Made by a program: the position numbers and the translations under genes
Source of the DNA: Argentina anserina
Lineage: Eukaryota; Streptophyta; Magnoliopsida; Rosales; Rosaceae
NCBI RefSeq assembly: GCF_933775445.1
Contig: NC_065872.1
Span: forward strand, 12,462,001-12,526,000
Reading direction: 5' to 3'
DNA length: 64,000 bases
Notes under the pieces: model-generated
Seen by the model: only the letters and a program-made list of their open reading frames with translations
Told to the model about the DNA's origin: nothing
Databases searched by the model: none
Shown: one piece after another, positions 1-12,434 of the stretch
Layout of the letters: the number at the start of each line of letters is the position of its first letter
Position numbering within the stretch: position 1 is the stretch's first letter

Positions 1-540
1 ACATGCCGATGTTTGCATGGGGATATGTAATGATGTTGCATACAGCAACACTTATTCGTTTCAGACCCACAACTTGCCAAGCGTTTAGTGCGTACCAGAT
101 GGTCTCTGGATACAGTCCCAACGTTCTTTTCACTAACGCCTATTTGGTTAAAGTTGTTTATGTGCCTCTATTGTAGTTATCTCAATGGGTCTACTTGAAA
201 CGGTTAAGTATTCTGGTTGGTTATGATTTATGAATCACCAACACTTGTCCGCTATTTCCAATCTACAACCGTTGATCTCTATTCTGCGATATTAGCAGAC
301 GGTCACTTTGATGAGACATACTTCCCGTCGTTAGGGGGAGATATGGAATGCTCCCATTCCGGTTTTAACGCCAGGAATTGACGTGGTGTGGCACTATGTC
401 TCATTAAGATCCCGCACTACTCAAAATGAGCAAATGTGCAACACATTATCTACCTCCAGAAAGTCAAAGATTCGATGCTCAATGACTTTACCGATATTGC
501 GAAAGTGACGAGATCGCACATAAATATTGTGATGTGCCGG
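1..540 (+). pseudogene. copia integrase C-terminal remnant
   Basis: Translation in shifting plus frames gives a decayed copia integrase. It includes a stretch like AWGYVMMLHTATLIRFRPT near 15-75, then a segment at about 222-350 reading SPTLVRYFQSTTVDLYS and HFDETYFPSLGGD. These match the well-known copia pattern of ESPSIVRYLEPTTGDLFTARF followed by HFDE-FPSLGGD. Near 440-535 a piece resembling the DAFTDLAKVTKSHIPAAN region follows. Stops and frameshifts are frequent, so no protein is expected. Confidence 0.75.
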
Positions 541-1860
541 TAAGGTTGGAACTCTCAGAATATGAGAGAATTTCATATGACCTGGTCCTAGCACCGTTGG
601 CACCATCCCTGACAGTGGGAAAGAAGCCGGCGATGGTACCATCGTACGCTGTGGTGTTTTCGGCGCCCGTGGTATTGCACCACAAAACAAGGGCGGCAAA
701 CGCAAAAATGGACTAGTAAGGGTCATAGCTTCGGTCTTGACTCCTGCCTAGATGAGGGGGAGACCATTATTCTCTGGAATCAAAACCAGAAAGAAGCGAG
801 ATGCGTAGGCACAAGTATTTTGCCCATCATCAAGAGATATTCTCTAAACATGTGTATCAACTAAGTTTCTGTGGGACGCTACAGACTCCTTTTGTTGATG
901 TTAGAGCAGAATAGAAATCTCACGAATTGATCGTATACAGCGCGCACGTGTGTTTAATGAATTGATCTCCCATGATTGATGATGTATTCGCTTATGCTCT
1001 TATTCCGTTGTAAAGCATCAACGATGAGCAACTTGACCGAAGTGGAAAGAATCAATACAGGCTGAACTAGACTTGTTATGTTAGTCGTTGTTCGTAAGTG
1101 TAATGAGAAAGATGAAGTCATACGATATATGCAGGACTTATGGCGCAAAGATTGTCTCATTATCCTAGTATTGACTATGATGAGTTATATTCTCTCGTTA
1201 TGGACATAATTGCTTTCCGCTACTTGATCAGTAGTAGTGTCCATGAAAACTGATTTGCAGCATATGATAGTGGTCATAGAATATCTGTAAAGGGATCTTG
1301 ACGCATATATGAGAGTGCCTGAGGGACTTTAAATGCCTCTAGACCACGAAGAGCTTATGTAACCAGATTGCGACGTTCGAGAGAACGTAGTACAATCGGT
1401 TGCAAGAACTCATACCCATATGTGTTCATATGAAAGCTAATTCTTGATTCTCTATTCCGTCTAAGTATAGATGATGAAGAGATTCAATGAACTATACATT
1501 CATACATGTTAGTGTTGTTGAGACACTATTTCTTTCATTATGACGTGATTAACTATGCGCCTATGCATTGTCATTGGACTTGCATTGCTTCTTTGACATG
1601 GGTTTAGTTCTACACTTAGTGAACCAACACAAATCCTATCCACACCAATGCCGCCAACAGCTCCAGCAACATCAACGTACGCCTTGGTGTAGCAGTCGAC
1701 ACTGGTAGCATAAAGGATACGTACAGTTCCGCTTCGGACCAAAATCAATCCTTCATTGGTCCATTCCCCCATTCTTTTGTGAAAGACACATTGAATGTGA
1801 CAAATCAGAATCTGTCCAGTTTCGTAGGTCACCTTCAACGAGACTTACAAGACAGCTCGC

Positions 1861-2190
1861 TCGATGAAATATGGTGAAATGGGTACTGTTTGAAAGGCCT
1901 ATGTGTCTACTTTCCAGGGACACCAACCATTTGTTCATAGCTATCATATTGAGTGAGTTATGGCCGTTTTAGCAAAGTAGGACAGTTCTATCCGGAAATT
2001 TTCAAGTCAGTCAAATTCGACAGAGCGTTGTGAACTGCTCCGATCGGATTAGGTTGTGAACCTTATGTCACTGGAAAGTCACGGGTGTCTACTTTTCAGA
2101 ACATTTTACGGTTCATTGATACCTATTTTGACGAAGAAGTTATGGCCATTTAAGTGAGTGAAGGTCATTCTATCCGAGGATCTGATTTTC
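1861..2190 (+). repeat. two diverged copies of a ~190-bp non-coding unit
   Basis: The stretches near 1890-2000 and 2060-2180 both read as gtgtctacttt(t)c-ag followed some 60 bp later by agttatggcc and ttctatccg. They lie in the 3' untranslated part of the copia element. Similarity is by eye and moderate. Confidence 0.45.
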
Positions 2191-2578
2191 ATTACAAACT
2201 CTTGTTTTGAGTTGTTATGCAATCTTGTTTCCTAAGATCTAAGTTTGGCTAAGTATAGCATGTATGATCTAAGGATGTGTGGCTAGATTAATGGTTAATC
2301 ATTGACCCAAGTCTACGTTTGAGAAGCATGTAATGAACGTTGTATACGTTGTTCTTTGTACTCCATGATTATGGCACTAATTAGGGGGAGTTGTTTCGTT
2401 GACTTCAGGGGGAGTCTACCTCACATGATGCTATCAATTGTAGACGGTGCGTTGTGCTCCTTTTCCCTTCGATCAAGCTTTTGTTTTTACCCAAGAGGTT
2501 TTTATTTTGCTTGACAAGGTTTTTACCGAGGCAACGATGTGTGCACCATGCAACCTAGGCATGCGACACAAGGGGGAG

Positions 2579-2762
2579 TGTTCCGGGAGAATTACTATTC
2601 TACCCTTGTGTGTGTCTTAGCCTAATAGGTTTCCTGTTAGGAGATAGATTAATATCTCCGTAATAGATTAGGACTCTGAATCCTACGGGATTGTGGTTTT
2701 GTAATGCCTATATATAGGCCCTCATATCATTCAATAATACACAATTATTTCATCCTGAAACA
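2579..2762 (+). repeat. 3' LTR of the left-edge copia element
   Basis: A purine tract (acaagggggag) ends at 2578. The LTR begins TGTTCCGGGAG and appears to end CTGAAACA at 2762, so its ends are near-inverted (TGTTCC/GAAACA). A TATA-like ctatatatagg lies at about 2708. About 184 bp is short but usual for some copia families. The right end is less certain than the left because no second LTR is available for comparison. Confidence 0.6.
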
Positions 2763-3775
2763 GGTTCATATATGTTTTCATTATATATATAGTTGGTTAC
2801 CCATCCAAGTGTTCGTAATGGGTAAAAGTCCAGGGCTATGTTGTTTATATCTGTGAGCCAGATTAAGATAGGAATTCACCGATATTCTCGAGTACTTACT
2901 TGATAAGAGAATTTGATAGAAATCAGATTTCCAGGATCTTCAACGGACTGTTCTTTCAATGGCTTTGTCCTCTGAAACCAAAAACTGAGTGTTATATATA
3001 TATATTTTTTAGAATGAATTTATAAACTCAGTGTTATATGACTCATGCATGCGTATATTTGGAATATATATGCAGGCTCTTTGTGGAAACTGCCTTCGTT
3101 CTTACCATGCTTGTATACATTGATTCTACGTATATATTTATACCTTTCACTTAAATTAATGCGCAATTTGTCATATAAATTTATGCTGGAACCGCATCGA
3201 TACTCCATACAATGAAAATACTTCAAATATGTATGATTCTTTAACACGTTTAAAATAATTGGGGTGATTAAAGCATGCAATTAGCTAGATTCTCATTGTT
3301 CTTTCGGGTCCTTGTTGATCGATTATCTGATCTTGAATATATGATCACGCATAATGGTCAAAAAGGTTATGATCGACGAAGATATTGTGTGTAAACAAAC
3401 AAAAACGAAGTACGCAACATTTTTCAACCGTTTATTGATTAACTGCATCTGTTTGAAATACCTAATTATCTGTGGGCACGCCAGTAAGATATAATAAGCC
3501 GAGGGAAATATTTAAAATGATTCAGAATCAGATCTGTATAGGTATGAAGATTGCAGTGAGTTTTCTAGGGTTTTATTATATGCATATCTGACTAGTTTTA
3601 TAGATATGAATCATCTGATGCATGCGTACGTGACCTAGCGATTAAAATTGTCAGCTACAAATTAAAACTACACCAGTCATGAAAAAGACAGTTGCATGCA
3701 CGATTTAATTCATAATTCCAGTGAAGTTAAGGAGTGTAATTGTGGAGGATTAGATTACAAACCCAGATGCATGGA
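2763..3775. other. intergenic, no gene seen
   Basis: AT-rich sequence with a short TA microsatellite near 2993-3008. No open frame with recognisable homology and no clear repeat structure was seen. Confidence 0.5.
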
Positions 3776-4563
3776 TGTAGTTGTTTGGGCCTAAATAATT
3801 ACTTCGTAATTATTTTGAGTTTTAGCCCGTTGGACCGGTTATTTCGAGAAGCTAATAAGTAGAGAAGATTTCCGTTCTTTTTAGGAATAGATTTTCGAGG
3901 ATATTCAAGAATCCAAATATGAGTTAAGAAAGAAATTGTTGTCCTGATTAATTAAGAGATTATGATAACTTGACCTGAAAGAAAGAACAAATTGTGTTCT
4001 CTATATAAATAAGTCTTTAGCACAAAATCACACACACACACACAATTCAACCAAACTTTTGCGCAATCGCAAAACCAAAGGCTCCCAACGGAGCATCGCT
4101 ACCTTATGCACCATCGTTGCATGTAGCACAAATCCGACTTACCTCGGCACAGAGTAAAGTCCATCGAGTCGCTATCTTAGCTTATAACAAACCTAAAGTC
4201 TGCACTAGTCAGCAACAATCAGTACAACGTCCCCGTAATCTTGATATTTAACTCTGCTTATTCCCCAAGTGGTTTAAGTAATAACCGGTCATCTTACATA
4301 GAGGTGGAGAAAAATCTTAGCAGTCATCTGCCGCATGTCTTATTCGACATCAATTGCAGGTTTAGTCAACATCTGCACTCAGTCGTTTGAGAAGAAGGAA
4401 GTATGTGAGCGCATTCAACAAGCTGAAGCAAGTTGTACCTGACTCATAAGTATTAACATAAGTATTAACACGCCAACGCATACACATTTAAGAATAGAGC
4501 AAACCGCAAGAGTTCGCAGCCGCGTGCTAACTGTTCGCCGGAAGTAAAATTTCGAACTGAACA
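3776..4563 (+). repeat. 5' LTR of the gypsy element
   Basis: Begins TGTAGTTGTTTGGGCC and ends TGAACA. It aligns along its length with 10157-10921, sharing for example taataattacttcgtaatta-type AT blocks, a CA microsatellite near 4028-4043 and a ctatataaat TATA motif near 4000. There are numerous substitutions and small indels between the two LTRs, so the insertion is not recent. Confidence 0.85.
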
Positions 4564-4722
4564 TTAGGCACGCCCAGTGGGACACGTGTCAAGATTGCAA
4601 GTGAGGGCTTGTACTCCAAACAATACCCTTCTTACAAGAAACCAGAGCATTCGCCTTGTATTCCTCATAATACAGCGACTTATAGAGGTTTAACAACGGT
4701 GCAAGTTTTACTTAAGTTCAGA

Positions 4723-6720
4723 GTAATGGAGACACCGGAGGCGATTCAAGAAGCTTTTAAGAAGTTGACAGATGTTGTAAAGCTGGTGAGACAAAGCTAG
4801 AATCGAGAATCATTTCCATGGAAAAGGTGTTGGGTCAGCTTGCTTCAATCTAGGAAAAGCAGAACCAACAGATCGAGGAAACCAATCTAAGGGTTAACAA
4901 GATCATAGAAGAGACAAGGATCACTTTCAGAATAGTTTCCTTCGTATAGCTGGGCAACATGAACAACTTAAACAGATAGAGGAACTTCTGGGCATTCAAT
5001 GAGACTTTGCAGGTCATTCATAGGAACAACAAGAATCAGAGCCTGTAACGACACCTTTGCCTAAGGATAAACTTGAAAAGTCTGGAGAGAAGGATAAAGG
5101 TTCAAATTCGACAAGTCCTCTGGTGAAAACAGTCGAGTCACCCAAGATGTCTTTGGAAGTCAGGCGCTTGAGAGTGAGGCCACCACGTCAAGGACCTTAG
5201 GAACATCAAGAACGACAAGAAAGACAAGAGCATCAAGAACGTCAAGAGGAGGTGGCGAATGCTCAAATTTGCACTGCGGACCAGGTCAAAGTAATGATCC
5301 AAGACAGTCTCATAACCATGCAAGGACAACCACTAGTTAATCTGACTTATACTAGTCCATTCCCAGAACGGGTGAGTAATTATCCTTGGCCACCTAACTA
5401 CAAGTAACTCCAGTTTACAACGTTTTCCGACGAAGGTTCTGAAGATGCAGCAATGCATATATCTCGTTTCCATAGAGAATGTGGTACTTATGCCTTAGAT
5501 CTTGTCTTTAAGCTCAGAGTCTTTGGATTATCTTTGGCAGGACAGCCCTAACGTGGTTTACCAAGCTAGTACCACGATATGTCCCATATTGGCCTGCTAT
5601 AGAGGCCATGGTCAAAACAACTTTTGGCAGTGTTGAGCCTGAGGTGGATTTGTCTTCTTTGACTTCCATGTATCAACAACCTATGGAATCATCAGTGGAA
5701 TACCTGAAGAGGTTTAAAATCCAGTAGGCTAAGTGCAAGACCCCATTTTCTGAACATGATGCTATTCGCATAGCCGTGAAGGGTTTGGAAAGGCGCCAAC
5801 GAGCCAAACATCACGAAGCTCACTTTGTCAGTATGGTAGATTTGATGAACAAGGTGAGGAGTTATCAGACACTTCTCAATGATTTTGATGATGATCCAAG
5901 CGCTCCAAAAGGGGACCCTGTCTCGTATCATCTAGGAAGTTTGAAATTACGTTATGGAGTGCAGTCTCGCGGCAAGATGGTTTCGACAATCTATTCACAC
6001 ATCGATCCATATTACACGCCTCAACAACTTTCCCAGTTTGAAGGTCAGTGGTTGGAAGATGATAGTGAGGAGGTTGCAACAGCTGAGATTGCTGGAAGGC
6101 AGGTGTTGAAGTCCAAATCACTTAAAATGTCCGGCAAACCTATCAAGATTTCAACGGCAGCCTTCACCAAGCCTGAGTATGATTCCTACACCTACAATGC
6201 TCACAAAGCCCCCGAGATTTTGGATGAACTATTCACAATTGGTAGAGTGAACCATGATTCTTGGGTGAGACCTTCACCAGCGTAGATCGAGGGAAAGAAG
6301 TACTGCAAGTTTCATAATATGTTTAATCACCATACATCCGATTGGGTTAAGCTCAAGGATCAATAACAAACTTGGATTAACAGAGGAATATTAGGTCTGG
6401 AAACTGGCAAGACAACAGCTTGGGTTGATGTAGATCTTTTCCCCACGATATCAATGGTGGTGGTTATGCCTGTAGCAACTCCTATTGATGCACAATAGAT
6501 GTATAAGTTTAAAGAATACACTTATGTTGCAACCCAAGCACACAAAATCTTGGATGAACTGATCGCTGAAGATAAAGCAGTGATTCCATGGAGTAACTTT
6601 CCATCCGTTGAGGAGGTCAAGAATAAAAGTATTGTAAGTTTCATAATGTTTGGACTCATAATACTTATGTTTGTCTTCAGCATAAAGACCAAGTTTAGCA
6701 GTGGTTGAATGAATGAGTTT
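4723..6720 (+). pseudogene. gypsy gag remnant
   Basis: The gag-like protein is readable in pieces. A segment near 5640-5770 reads SSVEYLKRFKIQ, a TAG stop at 5725-5727, then AKCKTPFSEHDAIRIAVKGL. An uninterrupted 169-codon stretch at 5776-6285 follows. The next piece, YCKFHNMFNHHTSD, resembles the YCxFH-xxGH-T gag motif of this group. Further stops sit at 6364 (TAA) and 6497 (TAG), each where a Gln codon would be expected. No functional product is likely. Confidence 0.75.
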
Positions 6721-7959
6721 TTTCCTCTGCTGAAACACCAACTAAGGGAGTGGAACTGACATTGCTGGAGATCGAGCCAAGCGAACAGAAGGTTGTGCCT
6801 GGGTCAGGCAGCGAACGTGGGTCAACTATGAAAAAAAGTGAATAGGCTATATAGCTAGTAGCTCAACTATAGTGTTGTGCACACGCTTCCAAAAAGAATA
6901 TAACAACAAAGGGCGAATGATCTGGGAAATCAACTAGAGTCACTAAGATCATGAGTTGTCATCCACCACCAGATAGGCAAGAGGTCGTTAGAAGTAAGAG
7001 GGCTAGGGTTCAAGAGGATGAAAAAGTGCTTAATAAGTCAAGAGCAAGTCCTAGGTCAGGCGCGAATGCAGCCAATGGACAACCTTTGAGGGCGAATGAA
7101 CCTCAACCTCTAACTACACCCAATGTTTTGCAATTACCTTACATTCCACCTATATCTAAGTCGTTGGTCAAAGAGAATGTTTGATATGTCCAACAAAATG
7201 GAAAATTAGTAGAAACTACGCCAACACAAACCAGGACATGTGCAGAAGAGGTTTGGCAAGGCTAAGAGAGCGGTGGAAGCATTAAATAAAGGAAAATTAC
7301 ACTCGATCAGCTTGACCAGCCAGTATGGCAGTTACGTAGGACAATTGAGAAACTTCGAGTCAAGCCTTACGTCCACGTTCGCCGTACAGACAGACAGTGT
7401 AAAGATGCACCTTCGCGAAAAAGTATTCATGAGAGACCTCATGAACCAAGGAAGAGTGATCAAAAGCACAAAGTTTCAGTGCATGGCAGATTATCTTATA
7501 CACCTCAAGAATAGAGTGTATAGAGCAGAACCAGCATAACAGAAGGATAAGGCGAATACAAAGTTTTAATGGAAACTAAAAAAGGTTTCTAAAGAACCAC
7601 AACAATTCCGGTGGTTTAACCAACTATTGAGCTTACACATGAGGCTACTACTACAGAGGTTTTTCGAAAATAAACTTTAGCAGAGTTTGTCGCCAGTTAG
7701 TTCGCAGCTCACTCACCATTAGAGCCAAACCATGATGAACCTTGTGTGGACCTATCTGATCATGAGGATTCGCCGAAGGAAGAGGTTGCCCCTGTTATGG
7801 ATTGTAACATGTTTAACATATTCCAAGAGGTGGTGAATGAAGGAGAATATGAAAAGGAGCCCACTTTAGATTGCAATATGGTCTATGCTCTTTCATCCAA
7901 GTATGCTTTGCCACGACCTATGCCATCTCACATGTTCATAGGCAGTTCCGGTCACAGAG

Positions 7960-8435
7960 TTGTCACCTAAAGAGGTTGCAACTATGGCTCTTGACACACA
8001 TGGATCTGAAATAGATAAGCCTACTACATTGACAGATTTTAAGAGACTCTTTATGATGTTCAGTAAGCCAATAATGACAATGTCTCAGCATATCAAACCA
8101 TTATATGTCTCAGCTAAGATAGACGACAAGAAGGTCAATAAGATCCTTGTAGATGGTGGTGCAACAGTTACCATCATCACAGCCAAAACAGGGAAGCATT
8201 CAAGATTCCAAAAGAGATGGTTCTGAGCAGTAATCTTAAAGTCGCGAGTTTCGTTGGTAACCTCACCAAGACTTTGGGGGTCCTAATCCTTAAAGTTAAA
8301 ATAAGGTCATCAGAACTATTTCAGACTTTCTTTGTTACAGATTGTACTGCTCCATACAACATCATCCTAGGACGTGATTGGATACATAGAGCTTATTGTA
8401 TTCCTTCTACCTTGCACCGGGAGATGTTGATGTAA
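7960..8435 (+). pseudogene. gypsy aspartic protease remnant
   Basis: A segment around 8100-8200 reads PLYVSAKIDDKKVNKILVDG followed by GATVTIITA. This corresponds to the retroviral-type protease active-site region (normally ILVDNGAAVNIL), with the Asp kept but DGG in place of DNG or DSG. After a frameshift near 8215 the C-terminal half continues to NIILGRDWIHRAYCIPSTLH, a hallmark of this gypsy group. The frame ends at a stop near 8433. Confidence 0.8.
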
Positions 8436-9129
8436 AATCCAACAACTAATCAAGTATAGCTTGTTAAGGCTGATGAAAGACCATACTCGGTAGCTGCGTG
8501 CACACTTGAAGCTAATTTTTTTATGGGGATATGCGTCCTCTTGGAGTTGTTGGAATGGATCACAAGGGTCATCCAGTTGAGGTGACTTCAACAGAGCTAA
8601 CACGATGGGGCTTGGCACATGTTAAAGCATCAAATACATAGATCTGGCTTCATCGTGCAACCCCAAAAAGATCATCCATGAATACACACATGTCAGAGGA
8701 ACAGAGACATGCTTATGCGTCATTTCTCCAACATTTATTTATTTTTAGAGATGAGCAGGAGGCCTGGGAATCAGTGGCACTAGTAGAGTGTGTAGATGAT
8801 GGTTTAATAAAAGTTCAAGATGAGAAGTTTATTCAACCAGGACCAGCATCTTTTGATGATACTTCAGCTAACGTAAAGATCAAGTAGAAAAGATCAACCT
8901 GGGGACCACATAGGAACAAATGGAGGTTGGTATTAGCAAGCATTTGGACGAAGAATTGAGACAACAACTAATTGAGTTATTGCAGGAGTTCCGTGACTGT
9001 TTTGCAAAAAGGTATGAAGATATGCCAGGACTTTCAACAGAATTGGTTTGTCATTGGTTGACAATTAAGAAAGGGTATAAGCCTGTTCAGTAAACTCAGC
9101 GGTGAATGAGTGCTGATACAGTTGCTGTC

Positions 9130-9865
9130 AAGACAGATGTTCAAAATATGCTCAAAGAAGGGATTATCAGACTAGCTAAATTCACTCAGTGGTTGTCCAA
9201 CATAGTGTCGGTGAGGAAGAAAAAATGGAAAAAATCGTGTTTGCATAGATTATCGTAATCTTAACTTGGCAACACCAAACGATATATATCCTATGCCAAT
9301 GGCAGACATGTTGGTGGATACCGTCGCCAAATACGGGTTGCTATCTTTTATGGATGAGACAGCAGGATATCATCATATCCATGTTTATGAACCGGATAAG
9401 CACAAAACAGTTTTTTGTTGTCCAGGGTTCACTGGTGCCTTTGAATATAACAGTATGCCTTTTGATTTGACTAATGCAGGTGCTACATATCAGAGGGAAA
9501 TGAACCTAATTTTTCATGATATACTTGGGGGGATCCTGGAGGTATACATAGATGATGTAGTGGTTAAGTCCAAGAAGAAGGAAGATCACATCACTAATCT
9601 CATAACAGTGTTCACTAGGATGCAAAAGCACAAGCTTAGGATGAACCCAACTAAATGTATTTTTGTGGTTCACGCTGGAGACTTTCTGGGTTTTATTGTG
9701 CATGAAAGATGTATTGAAGTACTTAGTGACAAGGCGAAGGCAGTCTTGGATGCTCCAGCACCTAGAAATAGGAAGGAACTTCAGAGTTTATTGGGAAAGA
9801 TCAATTTTTATGACGTTGTATTTCTAACTCAGCAGGGAAGATTGCACCTTTCTCATCCTTATTGA
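9130..9865 (+). pseudogene. gypsy reverse transcriptase remnant
   Basis: CIDYRNLNLATPNDIYPMPM begins the palm region near 9240, after a frameshift. It continues through FMDETAGYHHI, KTVFCCPGFTGAFEYNSMPF and NAGATYQREMN to the catalytic YIDDVVVKS near 9545-9570. The YIDD box is intact, but upstream coding has stops (for example TAA at 9091) and the frame is lost again near 9865. The usual FMDGFSGYNQI motif is altered. Clearly gypsy RT, no longer functional. Confidence 0.9.
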
Positions 9866-10155
9866 AGATCCAAGCTGACAAGGAGTTTCAGTGGGGGTCA
9901 AGACAACATGAGGCTTTTGATAGGATAAATGAATATTTAACTTATCCACCTGTCCTTCGACCTCCAAGACCTGGTATTCCATTAAAGCTATATATCTCAA
10001 CTTCTACTTATTCTATAGCAGCATTATTGGCACAAGATGATAATGGCGAGGGAGGTAAGAAGGTTGAGCATGCAGTTTACTATCTTAGCCGCACATTGTT
10101 AGATGCAAAAACTCGGTATTCGTCAATTGAGAGGTTGTGCTTGGCACATTGTTAG
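9862..10155 (+). pseudogene. gypsy RNase H, cut off by the 3' LTR
   Basis: In the frame following RT, the translation reads FQWGSRQHEAFDRINEYL, then LKLYISTSTYSIAALLAQDD, then YYLSRTLLDAKTRYSSIERL. This is the start of the RT-linked RNase H domain. The family normally continues CLALYFACCKLRHYL, but here the frame goes CLAHC and stops where the 3' LTR begins. The remainder of RNase H and all integrase are absent. Confidence 0.88.
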
Positions 10156-10156
10156 A

Positions 10157-10921
10157 TGTAGTTGTTTGAGCCTAAATAATTACTTGGTAATTATTTTGAG
10201 TTTTAGCCCGTTGGACCGGTTATTTGGGGAAGCTAATAAGCATAGAAGATTTCATTCCTTTTAGGAATAGATTTTCAAGGATATTCAAGAATCCAAATCT
10301 GAGTGAAGAAATGAATTATTGTCCTGATTAACTAAGGGATTCTGATGACTTGACTCGAAAGAAAGAACAAATTGTGTTTTCTATATAAATGGGTCTTTAG
10401 CACAAAATCACACACACAATTCAACCAAACTTTTGTGCAACCGCAAAACTAAAGCCTCCCAACGGAGCATCGTTACCATATGCACCATCGTTGTATGTAG
10501 CACAAGTTCGACTTACCTCGGCATAGAGTCAAGTCCATCGAGTCACTATCTTAGCTTATAGGAAACCTAAAGTTTGCACTAGTCAGCACCAATTAGTACA
10601 ACGTCCCCGCAATCTTGATATATAGCTCTGCTTATTCCCCATGCGGTTTAAGTAAGAACCAGTCATCTTACAGAGAGGTGGAGAAAAATCCTAGAAGTCA
10701 TCTGCCGCATGTCTTATTCGAGCTCAGTTATAGGTTTAGTCAACATATGTACTCAGTCGTTTGAGAAGAAGAAAGTACGTGAGCGTATTCAACAAGCAGA
10801 AGTAAGTTGTACTTGACTCATAGGTACTGGCACGCTAATGCATACACATTCAAGAGAACAAGGAAAACCGCAAGGGTTCGCCGCCTGGCTGTTCGCCAAA
10901 AATAAAATTCTGAACCAAACA
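10157..10921 (+). repeat. 3' LTR of the gypsy element
   Basis: Begins TGTAGTTGTTTGAGCC and ends ACCAAACA, matching the 5' LTR throughout with substitutions and short indels (765 against 788 bp). The bases before it are coding-derived (gcacattgttaga) and contain no purine tract, which is abnormal for a 3' LTR. Confidence 0.85.
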
Positions 10922-12276
10922 GTAGTAGCTTTATTTGGGCCATGCCACTAGGTTAGGGTTATCTACGTTCAGCTCCCAGCTTTCTTGGGCCTCTGACTTC
11001 TTTGCTAAGCTAGGACATGTATCCTGCTAATGTTCTTAATTGAAGTCTAGACAACGTCCACATTACCCGTAAGTCCGTAACTAATGTACGAAAGCAGGAC
11101 GATCAAATATGATAAATGAATTGAGGAAAATGCTCTCAAACTTGGGTACTACGAATGCAACATATACAAGTTCAGCACACCATATATTTGTTATCCTATC
11201 ACTTCCATTATTGATACGTTTAAAGGTTACAAAATGAGAGGAACGCTTAATGTGGCCTAATTCAAAACCTTAGTCTCTACCTTTGGGTTTTGAGAACAAA
11301 CACTACCACCACTCCACCAGTTGATGGCTACGAGTTGATATTGGCCTTTTTTGAGTTTCAGAGAATAGAAAAGATAAGACCACAAAAAGAAATGTTAATA
11401 CTCAATGAAGTTAAGAATCCTAAGCTTTTATATTTATTTCTATATTTCTTCCAAATGGGTGTGAATAGAAAAATCAAATGGCCAACCCATATGATCCATG
11501 ATGACTTATGAGTAGATAATCTGTTAAGAAACATGTTGATTTGGACTTTGGACTAAATCCAGAATTTTATCCAAGAAGGTCTGGAATACGGTATAGAACA
11601 ACAATTAGAAGATTTGTCAAGCTATATATAATGCTGAAAGTCTGAAACATGACTCATAATAAGGATGCATAGTGATTATATTGCTACCCCAGACTCGAGT
11701 AGCTAGGCAATAAACCATTACTGGCTCGAACTTGCAACTGCATATAAATTTGCAATTGTTTGAGTTAATTAGATTCTATATCAAATGTACGTTATCACTT
11801 CATAGGTTAAGTTATGACCAACTATTAAGATAATGAACCTTGAACTAACTGACATCAGTTAGATCAAGTCCGATACTACAATCAGTGATTCTACCACAGT
11901 TTGTCGACCTTCCAATTGGTTTAGGGTGTTCTCATCACCAATGGAGAAAGCCCCTCTTAACATTAGTCTATAACAATGGTCGCTTCACTTAGTATAATCA
12001 CTTTCCAAATTACTTATGCACGTATGAAGTTTATTTCAGTGAAAGTTTATCTAATTATAGCTAAAGAGATATACATATAATCAAATAAGAAAGTTGTTCC
12101 AGAACAAGAGTAAAACCAACAATGCTCAATATTGCAAGAATTTCAAATCTCTTGCAAGCGATAGATCATAGATGTATTCCAAATTAATTAATTAGGTATT
12201 GACACTTTTGATGCAGCATTCCTCCAACAACTTGGGGTTTCCTTATGTTTGTGGTGCACATAGGGAGCATAGGGCT
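10922..12276. other. intergenic, no gene seen
   Basis: AT-rich unique-looking sequence. The one longer frame (11290-11511) starts on TTG, has no family resemblance and was not called. Confidence 0.5.
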
Positions 12277-12405
12277 AGTTTCAAATGCACATCATAGCTT
12301 TAAGATCATAGCAAACACAGAAGCTAGCTAGGTGGTAGATAGTTTCAAATGCACATTATAAGCCAAGATCATAGCAAACACATAGAAGCTAGCTAGATGG
12401 TAGAT
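12277..12405. repeat. tandem duplication of a ~64-bp unit
   Basis: Unit 1 (12277-12340) and unit 2 (12341-12405) both begin agtttcaaatgcacat and end gctagctag(g/a)tggtagat, with a few substitutions and one net base of length difference. Confidence 0.8.
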
Positions 12406-12434
12406 CTGGTGTCATTCTCATCATGATCTACCAT
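12397..12434. other. short perfect hairpin
   Basis: atggtagatc at 12397-12406 is the exact reverse complement of gatctaccat at 12425-12434, with an 18-base loop. It sits at the end of the 64-bp duplication. It does not match a plant miRNA I know, and the stem is too short for a typical precursor. Confidence 0.4.

Larger units (their letters stand above)
1..2762 (+). mobile_element. 3' half of a decayed Ty1/copia LTR retrotransposon
   Basis: The element enters from the left edge and ends with a 3' LTR at 2579. Integrase-like coding is readable near 1-540. The stretch before the LTR holds the short purine-rich boxes (agggggag-type, near 2382-2415 and 2570) that are usual at the 3' end of plant copia elements. 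No intact reverse transcriptase or RNase H frame is visible between 560 and 2560, where all frames are broken. The 5' LTR lies outside the window. Direction and superfamily are well supported by the integrase remnant; the lineage (Tork/TAR-like) is a guess. Confidence 0.75.
3776..10921 (+). mobile_element. Ty3/gypsy LTR retrotransposon (Tat-like), integrase missing
   Basis: Two similar LTRs (3776-4563 and 10157-10921) flank gag, protease, reverse transcriptase and RNase H remnants in the correct order on the plus strand. A tRNA primer-like site (ttaggcacgcccagtgggac, 4564-4583) follows the 5' LTR directly. The coding region is broken by many stops. The element stops abruptly after RNase H: there is no integrase and no polypurine tract before the 3' LTR. 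I could not find a matching 5-bp target duplication (atgga on the left, gtagt on the right). The PR and RT sequences fit the Tat/Retand side of plant gypsy elements. Confidence 0.88.

Noticed and set aside
421..726. Overlapping open frames on both strands near the left edge
   Set aside because: They are antisense or out-of-frame readings of the decayed copia integrase.
3771..10926. Target duplication for the gypsy element
   Set aside because: Flanking 5-mers (atgga and gtagt) do not match; none was claimed.
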